A DNA stretch of 64,000 nucleotides, taken from contig JBCCIS010000011.1 in NCBI GenBank assembly GCA_039028155.1, positions 1-64,000 on the forward strand. Direction: 5' to 3'. The translations under genes and the position numbers were made by a program. A model generated the notes under the pieces. The model saw only the letters and a list, made by a program, of their open reading frames with translations. It did not search any database and was not told the origin of the DNA. This stretch comes from Pseudomonadota bacterium. GTDB lineage: Bacteria; Pseudomonadota; Alphaproteobacteria; SP197. Shown here piece by piece: positions 53,146-64,000 of the stretch. Numbering within the stretch: the first letter of the stretch is position 1; every line of letters begins with the position of its first letter.

Positions 53146-54282
53146 ATGGACGTCAGTCAATTTCAGGACCTCTTGTTCAGCGGCAAGATTACGCGCCGCC
53201 AGGCCAAGAAGCTGATGGGAGCTTTCGGCATCGGCACCGTGGCAATGCCGATCCTGAGCAACGGTGCCCGTGCCTTCAACGAAGATCATCCGGTGTTCTT
53301 CACCTGGGCCGGCTACGACAGCCCGGAATTCATGATCCACTATGTCGAAAAGTACGGCGTCGAACCCAACTACACGTTCTTCGATGATGAAGACGCCGCC
53401 TTTAACAAGATGCGCGCGGGCTATGAGCCTGACATTCACTTTCCCTGTCTGACGGTTCTGCCGCTGTGGAACGATGCGGGCCTGCTGGCGCCGATCGAGA
53501 CCGATCGGCTGTCCAATTGGCCGGATGTGATCCCCAGCTTCAAGGACCTGCCGGGCTCCGTGGTCGATGGCAAACGCCTGTTCGTGCCGGAAGATTGGGG
53601 ACAGACCTCGATCATGGTGCGCGGTGACCTGGCGCCGGAGTACGCCGATCCGGCGAACCAGACGTGGAACGCGCTGTGGGACGAAAACTATGCCGGCCGG
53701 GTCTCGATGATCGACTACTCGACGGAGGCATCCTCGATCGCGGCCGTGATACTCGGCCTTGACCCGTGGAACCTGAGCGATGACGACCTGGCGAAGGTGC
53801 ATCAGAAGCTGAAGGAGCAGCTTCCGCTCAACCGCTTGCTCGGCAGTTCGATGACAGAGATCGCCCAATCCATGGCGTCGGGCGAGATCATCATGGCGGT
53901 CGGCTGGAACTCGCTGATCTGGAATGCCCAGGAAGCCGATCCTGAAGCCCAATGGATCTGGATGAACCCGAAAGAGGGCGCGTTCACCTGGGTCTGCGGC
54001 TTGTGCATTCACCCCGCGGCGATCGAGCATGGCATGTACGAGAAGGCCCACGAGGTGATCGATTCCTTCATCTCGCCGGAAGCTGGCATCTTTGAAATCG
54101 AGAACTGGTACTACGGCCACGCCAACGTGAAGGCTTACGAGCCCTTCACCGACGAGTTCCTTCGTTCAATCGGCCTGGCCAAGGATGTCGATGCCTACCT
54201 CGCGTCGACCCAGTTTTACCGCTATCAGGCCAATGTCGATAAGATCGCCGTGATGTGGGAGGAGGTGAAGGCCGGCGTCTAG
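53146..54282 (+). CDS. PotD-like (spermidine/putrescine) ABC substrate-binding protein with Tat-type signal
   Basis: A 378-residue periplasmic protein. The N-terminus has a long n-region (SGKITRRQAKKLMGAF) with a twin-Arg pair and a short hydrophobic stretch, fitting a Tat signal. The mature part has family-1-type polyamine-binding features: FFTWAGYDSPEFM, NYTFFDDEDAAFNKMRAG, LFVPEDWGQTSIMVRG and FTWVCGLCIHP. No permease is nearby. The nearest ATPase of the same class is the orphan gene at 31157. AAGGGAGTGCGAC precedes the ATG. Confidence 0.85.
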   Translation: MDVSQFQDLLFSGKITRRQAKKLMGAFGIGTVAMPILSNGARAFNEDHPVFFTWAGYDSPEFMIHYVEKYGVEPNYTFFDDEDAAFNKMRAGYEPDIHFPCLTVLPLWNDAGLLAPIETDRLSNWPDVIPSFKDLPGSVVDGKRLFVPEDWGQTSIMVRGDLAPEYADPANQTWNALWDENYAGRVSMIDYSTEASSIAAVILGLDPWNLSDDDLAKVHQKLKEQLPLNRLLGSSMTEIAQSMASGEIIMAVGWNSLIWNAQEADPEAQWIWMNPKEGAFTWVCGLCIHPAAIEHGMYEKAHEVIDSFISPEAGIFEIENWYYGHANVKAYEPFTDEFLRSIGLAKDVDAYLASTQFYRYQANVDKIAVMWEEVKAGV

Positions 54283-54318
54283 ATTGCGCGCCAGCCTGCC
54301 AAGATTTGGTCATGAAGA

Positions 54319-54346
54319 TGGCGGAGGTTCCATGCGGCCTCCGCCA
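54319..54346 (+). terminator. Terminator-like hairpin after the PotD-like gene
   Basis: TGGCGGAGG (54319-54327) pairs with CCTCCGCCA (54338-54346), 10-nt loop, followed by CTTTAG. Stable stem but poor U tract. Confidence 0.5.
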
Positions 54347-54437
54347 CTTTAGATGGTTTCACCCATGAATGGCGGTGTCCTATGATTACAAGCCCGTCGG
54401 GGGGCTTCCTCTGAGCGTTCGAGGAAATGGGGGGACC

Positions 54438-54848
54438 ATGACACACGCCACTGGAACCATTTTGAAAGGCCTTGCCCTGGCCACGGTGTCGGTGCTTTTG
54501 CTCGCGACACAGCCGGCGCTGGCCGATGACTCCGCCGAAGAGATCGCCGAGGCCGCCCTTCATGCCGGCTACGCGTCGAATGGCGCCGAGATCGGTGATA
54601 TCCACACGCACCTTCAGCATGTCGTCAATTGCCTGGTCGGCCCGGACGGTGTTGGCTTTCACGCCGGCGCCGGCAACCCCTGCGACGGTATGGGCGCGGG
54701 TGCCATCGCCGACACCAGCGACGCCGATACGCGCTTCGCCCTGGAGAGCGCGCTCACGTCGGCTCTGTCGGGGCTGGGTTCCAACGACATCATCACAGCC
54801 AAAGATGCCGCCGGCCGTACGCAAGAGACGCTTGAACAGTTGATGTAA
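54438..54848 (+). CDS. Secreted hypothetical protein with two conserved-looking cysteines
   Basis: A 136-residue exported protein: signal peptide (LKGLALATVSVLLLATQPALA), then a mostly helical mature part of about 112 residues. Its central segment LQHVVNCLVGPDGVG and NPCDGMGAGAIADT holds the only two mature cysteines, a likely disulfide. No family recognised. GGGGGGACC precedes ATG 54438; a longer frame starting at 54369 has no better site. It ends 4 nt before the convergent uvrA stop. Confidence 0.68.
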   Translation: MTHATGTILKGLALATVSVLLLATQPALADDSAEEIAEAALHAGYASNGAEIGDIHTHLQHVVNCLVGPDGVGFHAGAGNPCDGMGAGAIADTSDADTRFALESALTSALSGLGSNDIITAKDAAGRTQETLEQLM

Positions 54849-54852
54849 ACGT

Positions 54853-57708
<2,856 letters not shown>

Positions 57709-57735
57709 GCTGTGTCTCTTCCCTCAAGGACGAGC

Positions 57736-57764
57736 TTGTTAGAACGCGGGCCGCGGGCTGGCAA
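57736..57764 (-). promoter_or_regulatory. Sigma-70-type promoter of uvrA
   Basis: Minus strand TTGCCA (57759-57764), 17-nt spacer, TAACAA (57736-57741), about 28 nt before the ATG. I could not find a full alphaproteobacterial SOS box (GTTC-N7-GTTC). Confidence 0.52.
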
Positions 57765-57913
57765 GTTACCCACGGAAATCGACGTCCAGCGCGCCTTGCC
57801 AGGGGTGCTTTTTCGGTCCCGCTAGTGTGTCCTACGACGGTCGATTCGCCATGGATGACACGTCCGGGGCAGTCAGCTAAGGTGCCGAAAACGTCGAGGA
57901 ACAGGAGTAGAAC

Positions 57914-58399
57914 ATGGCCGGCAGCGTGAACAAAGTCATTTTGGTGGGGAATCTCGGCCGCGATCCGGAAATCCGACGCCTCAACAGCGGCGACCCTGTG
58001 TGTAACTTGTCGCTCGCGACCTCGGAGTCATGGAAGGACCGTCAGTCCGGTGAGCGTAAGGAGCGCACGGAATGGCACCGGGTGGTGATCTTCAATCCTA
58101 ACCTGTGCGATGTTGCCGAGAAGTACCTGAAGAAGGGCTCGAAGATCTATCTGGAGGGCCAGCTCCAGACCCGCAAGTGGCAGGATCAGTCAGGTCAGGA
58201 CAAGTACTCGACCGAGGTCGTGGTCCAGCGCTTCCGCGGTGATCTGCAGATGCTCGACAGCCGCGGCGAGGGCGGTGGCGGTTATGGCGGCGGAGGCGGC
58301 GGCGACGACTACTCCGGCTATAATCAGGGCGGCGGCGATGCCGGCGGTATGGGTGGCGGTGGCGCCGGCAGCGACATCGACGACGAGATCCCGTTCTAG
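57914..58399 (+). CDS. ssb: Single-stranded DNA-binding protein
   Basis: A 161-residue SSB. The OB fold spans residues 1-110 ([39 protein letters not shown]). A glycine-rich linker (repeated GGGG) follows and the C-terminal interaction tip is [19 protein letters not shown] precedes the ATG. It overlaps the convergent patatin gene by 4 nt. Confidence 0.97.
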   Translation: MAGSVNKVILVGNLGRDPEIRRLNSGDPVCNLSLATSESWKDRQSGERKERTEWHRVVIFNPNLCDVAEKYLKKGSKIYLEGQLQTRKWQDQSGQDKYSTEVVVQRFRGDLQMLDSRGEGGGGYGGGGGGDDYSGYNQGGGDAGGMGGGGAGSDIDDEIPF

Positions 58400-60045
58400 C
58401 GAAGCTTCTCCAACGCTTCGTTGATTTTGGACCGCGCCAGTCTCTCAAGCCGGGATTGGCCAAAACAGAGGTAGACGCCTTTTGCCGCAAGACGGGCCGC
58501 CAGGCCGTTCACCTTGGTGTCGATCATCTGATGCGCCACGCGGCGCGCCCGCTTTCTGATGTCGCTACTGAGTTCGTCCAGGTTCACCACGCTTGTCGGG
58601 GGGCGTTCTGGAACCGCAACGCGAGGTTTTGCATCGCCGCATAAGGGAATGATCGGGATCAGATGCGTCGTCCCGTCATCGGCAAAGCGATGCCGTTCAT
58701 TTTCCTCATCGTAGATGCGGAATTGCTTCAGCGTCTCCTGATCGACGCCGGCGAAGATCTCCTTGTTGTCTTCGGGCAGTGCGAAATGCTGGCTTAAGAA
58801 TCTCTGACAGTTTCGTCGACCCAGCTGGAAGTCGTGCTGACGGAAAGCTTTGGCCAAAAAGCCGCCGAAGCCACCGAGGACCGAGGCCATCATCGCCGGC
58901 TCTATGAGTTTCTTTTGCTCGTTGCGAAGTGTCGGTGCGATCATGAAGCGACTGTAGTCGCTCGTGTCGCCGGCGATCTCAAGCTCCGATGGCTTGAACC
59001 GGGCTTGATTGACCAGCGCGTTGAACATGGACGACGCGATGATCAGGACGTCGTCTGACAACTTGTCTTCCTTTTCGAGATCGACCTTGTTTGGGAACGG
59101 GTCGATCATGATGACGGCCCGGTGCGCGTCGGTGCAGGCGGAATCACCGTGTTGACCATCGCCGCCCTCGAGATATCGACGCGCGAGCTCCAGTGGCTCG
59201 TTGTTCATCAGGCCGCCATCGACACAGAGGAAGTCGTATGGTGCGGAATCGGCCCCCGGCAAACTAGATGCACCCTCGAAGTCGAGGCGCTCCTTGTATT
59301 GCCCGACTGGACGCGTGAGCTCGCGGGCTTGCAATCCAATGGGAAAGGCGCCGCTGGCCAAGGCGGCATCAGCCAAGGTGCGCCAGTTCTCGTCCACCTT
59401 GCCTTCTCGGCAAAGTTTGTCCGGGTTGAGCAGGTCGTACAACGGATCGCCACCATCGCTGCGCGTTACTTTGAAACGCATATGATCGGCATGGGCCAGC
59501 ATGCCGTAGCGCGACGCGCCGGGGTCACCTTCCAGGCCAAAGCCGTAGGGCACGCCACGCAGGTTCGCGACCGTGAGGAACACAGCGAGGTCGTCGTCGA
59601 CGTAAGGCCGTGCCTTGGACAAGGGGTCCATCTTCAGGCCACACATCGCGATCTCGCGCAGGACCGTTGAGTCCAGCGCTGAACAGACGGGTTCGCCGGG
59701 ATGGAGGTCTTGTGCGCCCAGCAGGTGGCTGATGTCGATTTGTTCGACCCATGAATGAAACAGGCGGTTGCGGCTGGGATCCGGTGGCTCGGTCACGTCA
59801 TTGACGGGCTCGGTCTTGGCATTTAGCGCGACCGCCGCCAGCGCCGTACACATGGCGCCTGCCGACGCGCCCGACATGACACGCAGCTTGACATCGTGCG
59901 GCAAGATCGGCGTCGAGCCGTCAGCTTTTTCGGCGTACCAGGCGTCGAGCGCCTGGATCAGGAAGTCGACCACACCGGCGGCGTAGGCGCCGCCGGAGAT
60001 GGCGCCGGCCATTACGAGCCCGAGTTCAAACGTGCGATCGGCCAT
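58396..60045 (-). CDS. Patatin-like phospholipase family protein
   Basis: A 549-residue patatin-fold protein. The oxyanion loop is [12 protein letters not shown] (residues 13-24), the nucleophile elbow GASAG places Ser61, and the Asp partner is Asp276 in [12 protein letters not shown], so the Ser-Asp dyad is intact. A large C-terminal extension of about 250 residues contains no recognised domain. No signal peptide, so it may be cytoplasmic or delivered in another way. Start ATG 60045 follows GGGGGGCTCGGATA. It separates the usual ssb-gyrA neighbours. Confidence 0.86.
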   Translation of the reverse strand: MADRTFELGLVMAGAISGGAYAAGVVDFLIQALDAWYAEKADGSTPILPHDVKLRVMSGASAGAMCTALAAVALNAKTEPVNDVTEPPDPSRNRLFHSWVEQIDISHLLGAQDLHPGEPVCSALDSTVLREIAMCGLKMDPLSKARPYVDDDLAVFLTVANLRGVPYGFGLEGDPGASRYGMLAHADHMRFKVTRSDGGDPLYDLLNPDKLCREGKVDENWRTLADAALASGAFPIGLQARELTRPVGQYKERLDFEGASSLPGADSAPYDFLCVDGGLMNNEPLELARRYLEGGDGQHGDSACTDAHRAVIMIDPFPNKVDLEKEDKLSDDVLIIASSMFNALVNQARFKPSELEIAGDTSDYSRFMIAPTLRNEQKKLIEPAMMASVLGGFGGFLAKAFRQHDFQLGRRNCQRFLSQHFALPEDNKEIFAGVDQETLKQFRIYDEENERHRFADDGTTHLIPIIPLCGDAKPRVAVPERPPTSVVNLDELSSDIRKRARRVAHQMIDTKVNGLAARLAAKGVYLCFGQSRLERLARSKINEALEKLR

Positions 60046-60160
60046 TATCCGAGCCCCCCTCGAATCCACAACGCCCGCGAGAGAAAAGATACAGCCATAC
60101 AGGGCTTGCGCGAACGAAAATCATCCGCCGTCGCGACGGTAAACCGACCTCTCACAGAGT

Positions 60161-60189
60161 TTGTTCGCGGCTGCGAAGAATGGTAAACT
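60161..60189 (+). promoter_or_regulatory. Sigma-70-type promoter of gyrA
   Basis: TTGTTC (60161-60166), 17-nt spacer, TAAACT (60184-60189). Start near 60196, about 69 nt before the TTG start codon. Confidence 0.58.
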
Positions 60190-60264
60190 TCGCGCTTCAA
60201 ATGCCTAGGATCTGGTGGCCGAAAAACTGCGCCACCACAACATCTTGTAGAAATACGCACCACC

Positions 60265-63099
<2,835 letters not shown>

Positions 63100-63186
63100 C
63101 CACGGAATCACACGACCCTTGTCCAGGGCGCGCATCCTCGTCATGATGCACTGCACAAATTTCCTGTCAGAAAGGCTGTGAGCACC

Positions 63187-63717
63187 ATGGCGAAGCAGCG
63201 TATCGGCATCTATCCCGGCACCTTCGATCCGATCACCAACGGTCATCTGGATGTCATCAAACGTTCGCGCAAGCTGGTCGACAAGCTTGTGGTCGGCGTC
63301 GCGATCAACGCCGGGAAGGGGCCGTTGTTCAGTCTGGACGAACGGGTTCAAATGGTGGCCGACGAGATCGCCGACTTCGACGGCGACGGTCTTGCCGAAG
63401 TCGAGGTCCGGCCGTTTCGTGGCCTCCTTATGCACTTCGCCCAGGCGTGTGACGCCGGCATCATCGTGCGCGGCCTGCGCGCGGTATCCGACTTCGATTT
63501 CGAGTTTCAGATGGCCGGCATGAACGCCCGGCTCGACGATGAGATCGAGACCGTGTTCCTGATGGCGTCTGAGAACCACACCTTCATTGCGTCGAAGCTG
63601 GTCAAGGAGATCGCGCTGCTAGGCGGTGCCTATGACAGTTTCGTGCCGGAGCGTGTCGTCCGTCGACTGGACGAGGCAGTGCAGCGCCATCAGCGCCAGA
63701 CCGCCGACGGCGATTGA
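63187..63717 (+). CDS. coaD: Phosphopantetheine adenylyltransferase
   Basis: A 176-residue enzyme making dephospho-CoA. The nucleotidyl-transferase motif YPGTFDPITNGHLDVIKRS and RPFRGLLMHFAQACDAGIIVRGLRAVSDFD block are standard, as is EIALLGGAYDSFVP near the end. ATG 63187 is used; a GTG at 63178 is also in frame. gyrA-coaD adjacency is usual in the class. Confidence 0.95.
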   Translation: MAKQRIGIYPGTFDPITNGHLDVIKRSRKLVDKLVVGVAINAGKGPLFSLDERVQMVADEIADFDGDGLAEVEVRPFRGLLMHFAQACDAGIIVRGLRAVSDFDFEFQMAGMNARLDDEIETVFLMASENHTFIASKLVKEIALLGGAYDSFVPERVVRRLDEAVQRHQRQTADGD

Positions 63718-63748
63718 CCGAAGGCCCCGCCAACAGGTTCGCTGACCC

Positions 63749-64000
63749 ATGCGGGTCGACCAGTTCGATTTCGATCTTCCCGATCACCTGATCGCCGACC
63801 ACCCGGTCGAGCCGCGCGATGCCGCGCGGATGCTCGTGGTGCGCGGCGACGGCCGGTTCGAGGATCGTGTCTTCGGTGACCTCACGGGCTATCTGAGCGC
63901 TGGTGACGTTCTCGTCGTCAACGACACCCGGGTCTTCCCGGCCCGCCTTTCTGGGAAGAAGGGCGATGGCAAGGTCGAGGTTACGCTGACGCGCGCCAAT
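63749..64000 (+). CDS. queA: S-adenosylmethionine:tRNA ribosyltransferase-isomerase, N-terminal part
   Basis: The first 84 residues of QueA, cut by the right edge. It opens [19 protein letters not shown] with [11 protein letters not shown], and contains [16 protein letters not shown]. QueA adds the epoxyqueuosine cyclopentanediol in queuosine synthesis. A cyclophilin gene often lies between coaD and queA in this class and is absent here. Confidence 0.92.
   Translation, partial: MRVDQFDFDLPDHLIADHPVEPRDAARMLVVRGDGRFEDRVFGDLTGYLSAGDVLVVNDTRVFPARLSGKKGDGKVEVTLTRAN

Noticed and set aside
57709-57790. SOS (LexA) box upstream of uvrA
   Set aside because: Only half of a GTTC-N7-GTTC site is visible (GTTC at the end of the promoter spacer); not enough to call.

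Overview
The window is a dense, GC-rich chromosomal segment of an alphaproteobacterium, most likely a Rhodospirillales-type lineage. The lineage call is inference from PopZ (DUF2497), the divergent erpA/dgt pair, the two-domain alphaproteobacterial dCTP deaminase, the hopanoid/squalene genes hpnC-hpnD-hpnE, and the order dgt-argS-SPOR-nagZ-scpA-scpB-tatABC-serS-surE-pcm-lysM/M23-DUF815 followed by yajC-secD-secF-Mth938. There are no rRNA genes, prophage, transposases or CRISPR arrays. One tRNA (Cys-GCA) is present. Coding is almost continuous. The main non-coding stretches are 6745-7270, 18287-18542, 40982-41260, 41930-42198, 46210-46436, 51602-51866 and 57709-57913.

Layout. 1-6744: accessory transport and metabolism (edge-truncated peptide-type ABC binding protein, NodU/CmcH-type carbamoyltransferase, geranylgeranyl-reductase-like flavoprotein, two MFS transporters, a small lipoprotein). 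6971-7397: a tRNA-Cys transcription unit with a clear promoter and a strong terminator far downstream. 7484-13101: PCMT-like protein, TolC, PopZ and ValRS. 13219-20932: a metabolic island with a GATase, DUF1989 protein, DMT exporter, homocysteine S-methyltransferase-like protein, dihydroxy-acid dehydratase, MttB-superfamily methyltransferase and two tandem GFA-type proteins. 21099-23055 (minus strand): xth, an amidohydrolase and erpA. 23159-30294 (plus strand): dgt, argS, SPOR protein, nagZ, site-2-type protease, scpA and scpB. 30298-32221: a HAD hydrolase and an orphan ABC ATPase, interrupting the common scpB-tatA adjacency. 32387-38218: tatABC, serS, surE, pcm and a LysM/LytM lipoprotein. 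38215-40981 (minus strand): DUF815 ATPase, GST and CoA-transferase. 41261-41929: a LuxR/NarL-type regulator with a degenerate receiver behind a sigma-54-like promoter. 42199-45523: yajC, secD, secF and an Mth938/NDUFAF3-like protein. 45584-46209: a PuuD-type membrane protein with a 30-residue membrane microprotein upstream. 46437-49341: hpnE, hpnD and hpnC. 49397-51601: NDUFAF6-like protein and trmFO. 51867-54848: dcd, a PotD-like binding protein and an unknown secreted protein. 54853-64000: uvrA, ssb, patatin-like protein, gyrA, coaD and the start of queA.

Functionally the core is envelope and information processing: Tat and Sec export accessory proteins, chromosome segregation and topology (ScpAB, PopZ, GyrA), DNA repair (Xth, UvrA, SSB), nucleotide hygiene (Dgt, Dcd), peptidoglycan recycling and remodelling (NagZ, SPOR, LytM) and three aminoacyl-tRNA synthetases. 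The accessory insertions point to C1/methyl-group metabolism, polyamine-like uptake and hopanoid precursor synthesis.

The items I consider most worth following are the phosphorylation-incompetent NarL-like regulator with its sigma-54 promoter, the 30-residue membrane microprotein behind an operator-like dyad, and the roughly 270-nt RNA segment between tRNA-Cys and its terminator. No clearly novel multi-gene defence or mobile system is visible.
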